Both the position numbers and the translations under genes were made by a program. 22,817 bases of DNA from an uncultured Armatimonadota bacterium (GTDB lineage: Bacteria; Armatimonadota; UBA5829; DTJY01). This document shows, one piece after another, positions 7,499 to 14,612 of this stretch. The notes beneath the pieces were generated by a model that saw nothing but the letters and a program-made list of their open reading frames with translations, made no database searches and was not told where the DNA came from. Every line of letters begins with the position of its first letter. Position 1 is the stretch's first letter. The DNA lies in NCBI GenBank assembly GCA_937875395.1, contig CALNCU010000200.1, positions 1 to 22,817 of the forward strand. The letters run 5' to 3'.

Positions 7499-8180
7499 CA
7501 GGAGTAACATTAGCTCAGAAATTGGATTATCATATGGCCAGAGCCATATAGTAGCGAGAAACGAAGGGCCGCTGGGTGGAGATTTCTGCGATGTCTTTCA
7601 TCCTATGCCGGGCCTGACATCAATAGTAATAGGTGATATATCAGGAAATGGTAGTTCATTCTCCCATATGGCATTAGAAATAGGAAAAACTCTGCGAATG
7701 CTTGCTTACAAAGACCCATCACCCTCGCATGTAATGACAAACCTTAACAACAAACTATACAGAGAGACCAGTCATGATGAGTTCATCAGTTTGTTCTACG
7801 GGTTATTCAATAAGACGGACAATAAATTAGTGTTTGCTAACGCTGGTCATGAGCTACCGCTATATTCCCCAAATCCGGGTTCCTCTGTACAGGAGATCAC
7901 AGACCATAGTGTACTGCTTGGGGTTTTACAAAATACCAGCTATTTAGAACACGATATGAAATTATCTAGCGGAGATAGACTATTTCTTTATACCGATGGT
8001 GTGATCAATGCTGGGCATGGCGATTATGCAACATCGTTGGAGTCCTTAAAAACGTCTATCCTTAATAGTATGCATATTGCACCCGCGGATTTAGCAATCC
8101 GCCTAATTGCAAAAGTAAAACGGGGAAGTGGTGACCAAGTCAGGGATGATGCATCTGTACTTGTAGTATGCGTTGAGTAG
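7485..8180 (+). CDS. SpoIIE/RsbU-type PP2C serine phosphatase
   Basis: This 231-residue protein is essentially a lone SpoIIE phosphatase domain. The metal-binding motifs are in order: GPLGGDFCD (Asp33), IVIGDISGNG (Asp51), FANAGH, LFLYTDG and the closing RDDASVLVV. The family dephosphorylates anti-sigma-factor antagonists (STAS proteins) in partner-switching pathways. No PAS, GAF, HAMP or receiver domain is attached, so the upstream TPR protein may supply regulation. An upstream TTG (7473) is possible, but ATG 7485 has AGAGGG just before it and overlaps the TPR stop by 14 nt, indicating translational coupling. No STAS or anti-sigma gene is nearby. Confidence 0.88.
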   Translation: MLRTDRSNISSEIGLSYGQSHIVARNEGPLGGDFCDVFHPMPGLTSIVIGDISGNGSSFSHMALEIGKTLRMLAYKDPSPSHVMTNLNNKLYRETSHDEFISLFYGLFNKTDNKLVFANAGHELPLYSPNPGSSVQEITDHSVLLGVLQNTSYLEHDMKLSSGDRLFLYTDGVINAGHGDYATSLESLKTSILNSMHIAPADLAIRLIAKVKRGSGDQVRDDASVLVVCVE

Positions 8181-8196
8181 CGTGCCCAATAGAAGT

Positions 8197-8228
8197 TCGC
8201 TGAGCAGCCAGGAGTGGCTCTCCAGCGA
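8197..8228 (+). terminator. Hairpin downstream of the SpoIIE-type gene
   Basis: TCGCTG (8197-8202) pairs with CAGCGA (8223-8228). An inner stem AGCCA-GGAG-TGGCT (8206-8219) makes a two-part hairpin 17 bp after the stop codon. TTTACT follows. A second inverted repeat, TCCTCC-N12-GGAGGA, lies at 8243-8266. Together they are a plausible transcription end for the 2454-8180 unit. Confidence 0.55.
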
Positions 8229-8266
8229 TTTACTCAGAATGGTCCTCCTGTTTATTAAAGGGAGGA

Positions 8267-8646
8267 TAGGTATTACAGTTGGTTAATGTATTTCCCATTT
8301 CCAGACGGTTAAAAGAAGACCCCATCGGTTATGTTGCCAAGCCAGCCAAGGCATGCAATTTGTACGCAGAGATAGAGTGCTAAAACTTAAGCCAGTTTCT
8401 ACGTAGGATGGTGGACCAACCGTTCCCTTTCGATAAATTGGCTGGGAGATTCTTTCCTCGCAAGGCAACCCATAACGGCCATTATTTTGCATCCAAATCT
8501 AAGTAAATCCCTGGATCGGTCTTGCTGATCCCTTTGCAAGCATTTCTGTCCTCCTCTGCTGTTTCCTATTCAAGGTTATCGCCTACATTCTTCTATTGTA
8601 AGGCTCGGGACATTTTCGCTGAACAACAACACATAGCAAAAAACTG
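8267..8646. other. Intergenic region without a supported gene
   Basis: About 380 bp precede the LacI-gene promoter. Open frames exist on the minus strand (8283-8492), but they have no ribosome site and their peptide resembles no family I know. The one notable object is the dispersed 38-bp repeat at 8411-8448, with looser similarity to the second copy reaching back to about 8383. Confidence 0.4.
8411..8448. repeat. Dispersed intergenic repeat, copy A
   Basis: The 38-bp stretch matches 13559-13596 at 34 positions. The 21-bp core at 8425-8445 (ending AAATTGGCTGG) is identical in both. Weaker similarity continues upstream (AAACTT, TTTC and GGTGGA blocks). Both copies lie about 170-260 bp before a regulator gene. 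It could be a remnant of a mobile or REP-like element, or a regulatory site. Confidence 0.75.
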
Positions 8647-8675
8647 TTGACAAATATTGGAAGTTGATTTACTAT
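8647..8675 (+). promoter_or_regulatory. Promoter of the LacI-family gene
   Basis: TTGACA (8647-8652), a 17-bp spacer and TACTAT (8670-8675) form a near-consensus sigma-70 promoter 37 bp before the likely ATG. Confidence 0.75.
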
Positions 8676-8683
8676 TGCTTTGT

Positions 8684-8695
8684 GGGCACGTGCCC
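8684..8695. promoter_or_regulatory. Putative LacI-type operator
   Basis: GGGCACGTGCCC is a perfect 12-bp palindrome with the central CG typical of LacI-family operators. It lies just past the -10 box, at the expected transcription start, where binding would repress the regulator's own gene and the genes behind it. Confidence 0.55.
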
Positions 8696-8711
8696 GCAAG
8701 GTGATAGCATT

Positions 8712-9725
8712 ATGAAAAAAGCAAAATTACAAGATATAGCAGACCGTGCCGGGGTAGCTAGGTCTACCGTAGACAGAGCGCTCCACGGGCGCAGCAGGGT
8801 AAACGTAGAGACCAGAGACAAAATCCTGCGCATAGCTCGTGAACTGGATTACCATCCTGACCTGAGAGGGCGTGCGCTCAAGATGTCCAGCAGTTTCCTG
8901 GTTGGCATGGTTGTGCCTAACATTACCCAGTCATTCTATGCAGATGTTGTGCAGGGGACGGAAGAGTATCTGGAGAAGGCTGGGTATGGTCTAATGCTGT
9001 GCAATATAATCGGCGAGGAATGCACGCCCAGGTATGTATCCATGCTTGAGAGACACCAGGTTGACGGTATTATCTCCTGCGCAGAAGTGAAACACGGCTG
9101 GAATAACGGCCTCAGGGAACTTGCGTCCAAGGGGTTTCCTGCGGTCATGATAAACTTCAGGGTGGACGGTGTAGACGGCCCCGTGGTCTTTGTGAATCAG
9201 CGGAAGGGCGGCTACCTGGCTGCCATGCGTCTTATAGAAGCGGGGCATCGCAGGATAATGTTTCTGGGGGGCAGCCACGATTATTTAAATGATGAGCGTC
9301 TTTGGGGGTATAAGTCCGCCATGGATGAAGCCGGAATCCCCGTTTCGCCTGAGTTTATAGTGAGCATGGGTGACTGGACTACAGATGAATTTGATGCCAA
9401 GGTTGGCCCACTGCTTAAGGATAAGAGTACTGCACCTACCGCTGCTTTTGCCGTCTATGACATGGCGGCTTTCCGGTTGATTAGCTGGCTTAGGGGCCGG
9501 GATATTCAGGTGCCGCATAATTTCTCCGTGGTTGGTTTTGATGATCTCCCTTCGCTTACATGGTTTGCTCCTTGCCTGACCACGGTGAAGCAGAAGAAGA
9601 AAGAGATGGGGTATGCTGCGGCAGAACTCCTTATAAAAAGACTTGGCGGCGAGGAGCTTAAGGACGTACTGCTTGATGTTGAGTTGGTGGAGAGAGATAC
9701 GATTGCTCCGCCGGACTGCCTTTAG
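8712..9725 (+). CDS. LacI/GalR-family transcriptional regulator
   Basis: This 337-residue protein has the standard LacI length. The N-terminal helix-turn-helix covers about residues 5-27 (LQDIADRAGVARSTVDRAL), with the hinge region near 45-60. A periplasmic-binding-protein-like sugar domain follows (starting at FLVGMVVPN; conserved GHRRIMFLGG and VVGFDDLP segments near 180 and 275). It senses a small ligand, probably a sugar. The ATG at 8712 follows AAGGTG at 8698-8703; the open frame extends up to 8664, but that would place the start within the -10 region. The CBM9-like gene begins 26 bp after its stop, so both are probably one transcript. The palindrome at 8684-8695 is the best candidate target. 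Ligand unknown. Confidence 0.92.
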   Translation: MKKAKLQDIADRAGVARSTVDRALHGRSRVNVETRDKILRIARELDYHPDLRGRALKMSSSFLVGMVVPNITQSFYADVVQGTEEYLEKAGYGLMLCNIIGEECTPRYVSMLERHQVDGIISCAEVKHGWNNGLRELASKGFPAVMINFRVDGVDGPVVFVNQRKGGYLAAMRLIEAGHRRIMFLGGSHDYLNDERLWGYKSAMDEAGIPVSPEFIVSMGDWTTDEFDAKVGPLLKDKSTAPTAAFAVYDMAAFRLISWLRGRDIQVPHNFSVVGFDDLPSLTWFAPCLTTVKQKKKEMGYAAAELLIKRLGGEELKDVLLDVELVERDTIAPPDCL

Positions 9726-9751
9726 AATCTATATACGACAGGAGAATGCTG

Positions 9752-10561
9752 GTGAAAAGTAAATATTTCATAATTAGCAATCAGCTTGCAGGGGTGTGCG
9801 TCTTCATTTTGATGCTTAGCACAATTATCGCAATATCTTCACTTGCGTCGACTTGCTCCTTTGCTGCGTCCGGCGATGGCGGCCTGCCGATAGCCGTGTG
9901 CGGGCGTGCGCCGTCTTCGCCTTTAATTGACGGCAGTCTGCAGGATGCATGCTGGAAGAATGCGCCGGTACTCTCAGATTTTGCCGCTATCGGCACCAGG
10001 AATTTGGCCAAGGGCAGAACCAGGGCGCTTCTTCTTCACGATGACAAATATCTCTACATTGGACTTCAGTGCGGCAGCCGCGTGCTTGAGAGCCGCCTGC
10101 AGCAGACCCATACTTTCAAGGCAGCTGTGAAGGATAACGATAACAGCAAGATCTTTAGGGATGATTCCGCGGAGATCTTCATATCATGCGGCAGCGAATC
10201 CGGCAAATACTATCACCTGGCAGTGAACGGCAACGGAGCCCTTTGGGATGCTCGCGGGCAGGAAACCCCGGACTCATGGAATTCAGGCGCCGTAGTTAAG
10301 AGCCGGATAGAAGAAGGGCAGTGGTGCGCAGAGATTGCCCTGCCGCTCAAGTCCATTGGGGCTTCGGGGCAGGATGGGCAGGCATGCAGATTCAACGTTT
10401 GCCGCAGTGATGCTTCAGAGAAAGAACTCTCTTCATGGTCTCCGGCGCTTGCCGGAAAGTTCGGCGATCCGGATATTTTTGGCTTTCTCAAGTTCTCAGA
10501 CAGGATTCTTCCGGCGCGTTTCAACTTAATAACGGCAAGAACAGTGTTGTCTTTCAGGTAG
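9752..10561 (+). CDS. Secreted CBM9-like carbohydrate-binding domain protein, probably truncated
   Basis: This 269-residue protein has a signal peptide (hydrophobic about 13-33, cleavage probably after S-F-A-A). One CBM9-type domain follows: LIDGSLQDACWKNAPVLSDF, DDKYLYIGLQC, IFRDDSAEIFI, YYHLAVNGNGALWDAR and WCAEIALPLKSIG, ending in FGFLKF. In the family this beta-sandwich binds carbohydrate, often within larger glycan-acting proteins. AGGAG (9740-9744) is 1 nt from the ATG at 9746 but 7 nt from the GTG at 9752, so the GTG is the likelier start. After GFLKFSD the last ~16 residues look non-native, and a NagA reading frame begins in a different frame just there. The original protein probably continued further and was cut by a deletion. 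Confidence 0.75.
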   Translation: MKSKYFIISNQLAGVCVFILMLSTIIAISSLASTCSFAASGDGGLPIAVCGRAPSSPLIDGSLQDACWKNAPVLSDFAAIGTRNLAKGRTRALLLHDDKYLYIGLQCGSRVLESRLQQTHTFKAAVKDNDNSKIFRDDSAEIFISCGSESGKYYHLAVNGNGALWDARGQETPDSWNSGAVVKSRIEEGQWCAEIALPLKSIGASGQDGQACRFNVCRSDASEKELSSWSPALAGKFGDPDIFGFLKFSDRILPARFNLITARTVLSFR

Positions 10562-11013
10562 ATATAGCTGACGGCACACATGTACATCCCATCCACCTTG
10601 AAAAAACATGGCGCTGCAAGACGCCGGACAGGATGGCCTGTGTGACAGACAGCAATCTTGGCTCAGGCCTGCCCCCCGGCAGATATTCACTGCCGGGGGG
10701 ATGGGGCGATGCAATAATCGGCAACTGCAATGACGGTGTACGCCTGCCGGATAGAGATATGTGTCTTGCCGGAAGCGCCATGACCCCGGTAGATAGCTTC
10801 CGCAACATTGTTCAGATGTTTAACAAGGAAATCGCTCTGGCAAGCAGGATATGTTCGGGGACTCCTGCACGAGTCATGAACCTGAACAAGGGGGAAATCT
10901 CTCCAGGAAAAGATGCCGATCTGGTGATTTTGGATTCAACGTTCAATGTACTTTATACCATAGCAGGCGGAACTGTAGTTTACGAAATCGGTATCCAGGA
11001 GAGTATTCGGTAA
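10552..11013 (+). pseudogene. nagA: C-terminal remnant of N-acetylglucosamine-6-phosphate deacetylase
   Basis: About 150 codons in the frame ending at TAA 11011-11013 match the last 40% of NagA-type amidohydrolases: ADGTHVHP, then VTD in MACVTDSNLG (family catalytic Asp position), GLPPGRYSLPGG, LAGSAMTP, an SGTPARVMNL segment and GEISPGKDADLVILD. The N-terminal half, with the H-x-H metal site and most of the barrel, is absent. There is no start codon with a ribosome site at the homology boundary. The remnant begins where the CBM9-like gene loses its family resemblance, in a different frame. A deletion joining the two genes is the simplest explanation. It is unlikely to make an active enzyme. 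The frame is otherwise free of stops, so the event may be recent. Confidence 0.8.
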
Positions 11014-11167
11014 AAGTTGCAGATGAGCATAGGATTATTGCTGGAGCCATAAAACGCTGGGATGCTGATACCTTAAGATAGGCAATCCAAATGCATTACG
11101 CCCGTATCCGGCAGTGTATCAAACTATAGCTAAAACAAGTGAATATGGTGCATGGAAAGGATTTGTA
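10995..11167 (+). pseudogene. Possible frameshifted gene remnant upstream of the glycosidase-like gene
   Basis: After the NagA remnant, one frame reads EYSVKVADEHRIIAGAIKRW to a stop at 11079-11081. A neighbouring frame continues from about 11078 with GNPNALRPYPAVYQ and runs into the next gene's frame. Both halves have a coding-like composition, and a one-base shift near 11075 would join them. I do not recognise the family. It could be decayed sequence from a third gene, or the true but damaged N-terminus of the protein at 11168. Confidence 0.35.
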
Positions 11168-13387
11168 ATGAAAGACTTGGTTCCCGGACGGATGGGAGAG
11201 CATGTAAAGATTGGCGCAAGTGTGCCTGTTGGGCTGGACGGATGCAGACTGGTAAAAGAATTAAAACTGGGGAACATACTGCTTACCCTGCTTCCAACAG
11301 ACAAGGAAGAGGCCATGAGGGTGGCAGAGTACTGCCGGGAGAATGGGCTGTACCTTATATGGAGCGAATTACTCTACAGAGGAAGTAAGAATCTTTGCTG
11401 GGCTGCAAGAAGACGCATGGCAAGGGGAGATTTCTATTCCAAAAAAGAGCTTGAAGATATCTGCCGCACGGCCGGGAAATTCTACCTGGGCCGCATGACA
11501 ATAGGCGAGGCGGGCGGAATGCTCTACTGGCCTAAGGAATATACCATAAATCGCAGAGGCGGCGAATGGGATGCGCTGCCCTCTGCAGATACGGCAGATA
11601 TTGCAAAACAGGCGTACGTGGATTGCCTTAAATCCGTGATAGCTTACGAACGGGAAAAGCTTGGAAGTGGGCCGCTCTGGGATGTGGATGCCAGCAATAC
11701 ATTTAAATACCATCTTGAAGCAGGGGTTGACATGCCGCTTTTAGAGCAGATGCCGGGCGATTCTGCTCTCATGATGGCAAGCCTGAGGGGTGCGGCAAAA
11801 GCATACGGAAAGCCCTGGTCTGTTCACGTGGCCATGTCATGCTACGGAGGAGTCAATCTTGATAGATTATGGCTCAAACGATGGAAGATAAGCCTGCTCT
11901 TCGATTACATCGCCGGGTGCAGCCTAATATACCCGGAATCCGGACACTTCACATATGACCAGACAGTAAAACAGTTTGGCTTCAGCAGTTCGGAGATGCT
12001 TGAGGCCAGGCGCATACTAAGAGAATTCAACCAGTTCTCCCAGATACACTCCCGCCCGGTTGGCGGCCCCAGGGTAAAACTGGGGATAATCTACGGAAAC
12101 CTGGACGGCTACCCCGGCCTCTGGAACAAGTACGCATGGGGGCAGTATCATGACGGCAAGTGGCAATTTGGCCCGGCGGAATACGGATGGGAACTCCTGG
12201 ATGATATCCATAAAAAAGGCCGGTGGGATGATGAGAACATACAGGGCGGCACAGACTTCTACGGCAACCCGCCCTACGGACAGTATGATGTAGTCCCAAT
12301 TGAAGCTCCCATTGATATTTTAAGGGAGTACTCCGCGCTGGTATTCCTTGGCTGGAATACCATGACAGAAGAGATATACCAAAAACTCTGCTCCTACGTG
12401 AAAGAGGGCGGGCATCTCTTTATGAGCGTACCGCACCTGAGCACGGAAACAGACAGAGGCAAAGAAATAAAACTCCTCAGAGATGGCGATCTGCGTGAAC
12501 TCTTTGGATTGATCGTAAAGGGCAGGGGGCAAGACGGTGTGGCCGGAATAAAAACCATTAAGCACTCAAGCCTCCCTGAATACAAAATGCCCGTATGGAG
12601 AGTTCAGACAGACCCCAGGTTTCTGGGGGATAGGTCGCTGGCCCAGGTGGAATTGCACGGCGCAAGGGTACTCTCCGGTTGGTCGGATTTCTACGTGCAG
12701 ACAGAGGAAGATGTTGAGCGCCATCCCGTACTCACGGAATACAGCCTGGGCGCGGGCAAGTCCTTCCTGCTCTGCTCCTGGGATTATCCCGGGGATAAGG
12801 GATGGGCGCCATACATGAAAGACCTGCTGAGAATCATCTCGTACGGCGAACAGGGCGATATAAGAGTTATCTCCGGCGATAAGATAAGGTACGCAGTCTA
12901 TGACGGCAAACTCCCCGGTAGCGGCAGCATAGAGGTTGCCTACATTGTGAACACAGAGTATGATACTCCTCAGATTGTAGATCTTTGGATCAAGGGTAAA
13001 CTATGCCGGCGCATACTTGTAGAGCCTTCAGAGATGCGGCTGGCATATATCTTAAATGACATAGTCATCTCTCCGGAAGACCGCGGAGTGGAGCTTGAAG
13101 GCTACGGGCAAGATGGCACGAGATGCCGGATAAGCATGTTTTCCAGGTCTACAGGAAAGATCCAGGTGTTTAATATAAGTGATAACCCTGTAACAGTGAG
13201 TGTTAACGGCCGGGATATTACCGTCGGCGCGGATGAAAGCGGCATAGTAGATGTAACCTGCCGCATAGACCCCGACCGACCGGAGTTCTATGCAGAGGAT
13301 TTCCTGAAAGAACCATCCGTAGATCACTTGCGGAGGGACGGTTCCGGCAATGATGGAATGGCGTGGACGGGTAGAACGCCGTACTGA
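11168..13387 (+). CDS. Large glycoside-hydrolase-like protein (TIM barrel, GATase-like, beta-sandwich)
   Basis: This 739-residue cytoplasmic protein has no signal peptide. Residues about 1-290 look like a TIM barrel. Acidic residues in GEAGG (about Glu114) and YPESGHF (about Glu257) sit where strand-end catalytic acids would be expected. Residues about 300-470 read like the glutamine-amidotransferase-fold domain of GH42-like enzymes (LGIIYGNLDGYPGLWN, then YSALVFLGWNTM and YVKEGGHLFMSVPHL). The last ~180 residues are beta-rich. The closest idea is a GH42-like or clan GH-A glycosidase, but I cannot assign a family. ATG 11168 follows AAAGGA by about 7 nt; an open frame extends upstream to GTG 11114, which lacks a ribosome site. 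It lies downstream of a CBM9-like protein and nagA remnant under probable LacI control, suggesting action on imported oligosaccharides. Confidence 0.6.
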   Translation: MKDLVPGRMGEHVKIGASVPVGLDGCRLVKELKLGNILLTLLPTDKEEAMRVAEYCRENGLYLIWSELLYRGSKNLCWAARRRMARGDFYSKKELEDICRTAGKFYLGRMTIGEAGGMLYWPKEYTINRRGGEWDALPSADTADIAKQAYVDCLKSVIAYEREKLGSGPLWDVDASNTFKYHLEAGVDMPLLEQMPGDSALMMASLRGAAKAYGKPWSVHVAMSCYGGVNLDRLWLKRWKISLLFDYIAGCSLIYPESGHFTYDQTVKQFGFSSSEMLEARRILREFNQFSQIHSRPVGGPRVKLGIIYGNLDGYPGLWNKYAWGQYHDGKWQFGPAEYGWELLDDIHKKGRWDDENIQGGTDFYGNPPYGQYDVVPIEAPIDILREYSALVFLGWNTMTEEIYQKLCSYVKEGGHLFMSVPHLSTETDRGKEIKLLRDGDLRELFGLIVKGRGQDGVAGIKTIKHSSLPEYKMPVWRVQTDPRFLGDRSLAQVELHGARVLSGWSDFYVQTEEDVERHPVLTEYSLGAGKSFLLCSWDYPGDKGWAPYMKDLLRIISYGEQGDIRVISGDKIRYAVYDGKLPGSGSIEVAYIVNTEYDTPQIVDLWIKGKLCRRILVEPSEMRLAYILNDIVISPEDRGVELEGYGQDGTRCRISMFSRSTGKIQVFNISDNPVTVSVNGRDITVGADESGIVDVTCRIDPDRPEFYAEDFLKEPSVDHLRRDGSGNDGMAWTGRTPY

Positions 13388-13391
13388 GGTT

Positions 13392-13411
13392 TCCTTGTTG
13401 ATAAGCAAGGA
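13392..13411 (+). terminator. Weak hairpin after the glycosidase-like gene
   Basis: TCCTTG-N8-CAAGGA lies 5 bp after the stop codon, without a T-run. It is a possible transcription end only. The rest of 13412-13654 shows no gene, only repeat copy B. Confidence 0.3.
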
Positions 13412-13558
13412 GATTCGATATACAGCTAGACGTAATGCCGGCATATAAGGTTCATAGCCACCGAATGAAGGGAGTAAATATCCGTATCATTCTCCGTTCC
13501 GTAAGATATTTGAGCATGAAGGGATTTCCTTATGTGAGAAACTTTATTTCGCAGTGTG

Positions 13559-13596
13559 GTGGAGCAAGCGTGCCCTTTCGATAAATTGGCTGGCAG
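13559..13596. repeat. Dispersed intergenic repeat, copy B
   Basis: This is the partner of 8411-8448: 34 of 38 positions match, including an identical 21-bp core at 13573-13593. It lies about 60 bp upstream of the -10 box of the TetR gene. Confidence 0.75.
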
Positions 13597-13654
13597 TTTA
13601 TTGCGAAGAAACAGGCTTAATTTACTTTCTACTCCCGCTTGCTACATTTTGTTG

Positions 13655-13684
13655 TATAATATAAAACGCAACTGACAAGTTGGT
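13655..13684 (+). promoter_or_regulatory. TetR-gene promoter -10 box and operator
   Basis: A perfect TATAAT lies at 13655-13660; no good -35 box is visible at 16-18 bp. At 13668-13684 the site GCAACTGACAAGTTGGT contains the inverted arms CAACT-GACA-AGTTG and matches the operon operator at 14449-14465 at 13 of 17 positions. Its place just downstream of the -10 box predicts autorepression by TetR. Confidence 0.6.
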
Positions 13685-13763
13685 TGTGAAATTATACCAT
13701 TATGGGCTGAGTTGCCAAGTAAGCTACTTAGATGAACGCTCCAGACTAAAAGGCATATTACAA

Positions 13764-14390
13764 ATGGGCATAACTGAACGTGGAATAGAAACAAAATTAA
13801 AGTTGCTGCAGGCTGCAATAAATGAATTCTCCGAAAAGGGGTTCCATGGAGCCCGGGTAGATGCAATTGCCGATGCAGCGGGGGTTAACAAGCAGCGGGT
13901 TTATGCATACTTTCAAAGTAAGGAAAACCTTTTTGCTGAAGTGCTGAAGCACTGCTTTGAGCTGATTACGCAAGAAGAGGAGTCCTTCCGCAATCTAACA
14001 GATCAGGATATTCCCGGCATGGGCGAAACCATCCTGCGGCGTTATATGGATTTCCATGAAAGATATCCATATTTCTGGCGTTTGATTGCATGGGAAAACC
14101 TGGATGGCGGAAAACACTCTTACAGGCTCAAGGATGTGCGTAGAAAAACGTTTGCACATCTTAAACATCTATATGAAACCGGGCAGGAGAAGGGACTGTT
14201 CAAATCTGGAGTATCATTTGAATCTTTTATCTTCGCTCTTTCCGCACATTCTTTCTTCTACTTTGCCAACCAGCATACAATGTCGGAGACTCTGGATTTG
14301 GACTTGTTCAATCCTGAAGTCCGCGAGAGGATATTAACCGAAAACCTGGAACTGATGTCACTCTCCAAAGCAAGAGACATTGGCGAATAA
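13764..14390 (+). CDS. TetR/AcrR-family transcriptional regulator
   Basis: This 208-residue protein has the typical TetR length. The N-terminal helix-turn-helix covers about residues 10-55 (LLQAAINEFSEKGFHGARVD, then ADAAGVNKQRVYAYFQSKE). The all-helical C-terminal part would be the ligand and dimer domain, with a YPYFWRLIAWEN segment as in several AcrR-like members. I chose ATG 13764 because it gives the usual few residues before the first helix and has AAAGG upstream; the open frame extends to 13680, inside the operator. Matching operator-like sites before this gene and before the operon at 14613 make it the probable local repressor. The inducer is presumably an intermediate of that pathway. 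Confidence 0.92.
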   Translation: MGITERGIETKLKLLQAAINEFSEKGFHGARVDAIADAAGVNKQRVYAYFQSKENLFAEVLKHCFELITQEEESFRNLTDQDIPGMGETILRRYMDFHERYPYFWRLIAWENLDGGKHSYRLKDVRRKTFAHLKHLYETGQEKGLFKSGVSFESFIFALSAHSFFYFANQHTMSETLDLDLFNPEVRERILTENLELMSLSKARDIGE

Positions 14391-14419
14391 TTGGTAAATC
14401 TCTTTCCTTTAAATTTTCC

Positions 14420-14448
14420 TTGACATGAGCAGTATTTGGTGATAATAT
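14420..14448 (+). promoter_or_regulatory. Promoter of the seven-gene catabolic operon
   Basis: TTGACA (14420-14425), a 17-bp spacer and TAATAT (14443-14448) form a near-consensus sigma-70 promoter. The operator-like repeat begins at the next base. The leader to the first ATG is about 155 nt, in which I see no clear structure. Confidence 0.8.
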
Positions 14449-14465
14449 GCAACCAACTGGTTGGT
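14449..14465. promoter_or_regulatory. Putative TetR operator of the catabolic operon
   Basis: GCAACCAACTGGTTGGT contains the perfect dyad ACCAAC-TG-GTTGGT (14452-14465). It directly abuts the -10 box, covers the transcription start, and resembles the site in front of the tetR-like gene (13668-13684). This form, AC-N2-AC-N2-GT-N2-GT, is common for TetR-family operators. Confidence 0.7.
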
Positions 14466-14612
14466 GTTATAGTTGTTCGGTTTGTTGCCAAATACCATTA
14501 GGTAATCAGTCTCTTTCAAATACGTATTTACGTTATGCAGCCATTCTTATCTGTAGGCGCATGCAGTAATGAATTTTCTAATTAACAACCAATAGTTTTA
14601 GAGGCAATCTCA

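Noticed and set aside
8283..8492. Minus-strand open frame in the spacer before the LacI gene
   Set aside because: No ribosome site or promoter, and it runs through the dispersed repeat. The peptide resembles no known family.
10435..10551. The ATG at 10435 as a real start of the NagA-like frame
   Set aside because: Its first ~35 codons lie inside the CBM9-like domain in another frame and show no NagA similarity. The frame is open there by chance.
11114..11167. GTG 11114 as start of the glycosidase-like protein
   Set aside because: It has no ribosome site, whereas ATG 11168 has AAAGGA at proper spacing.
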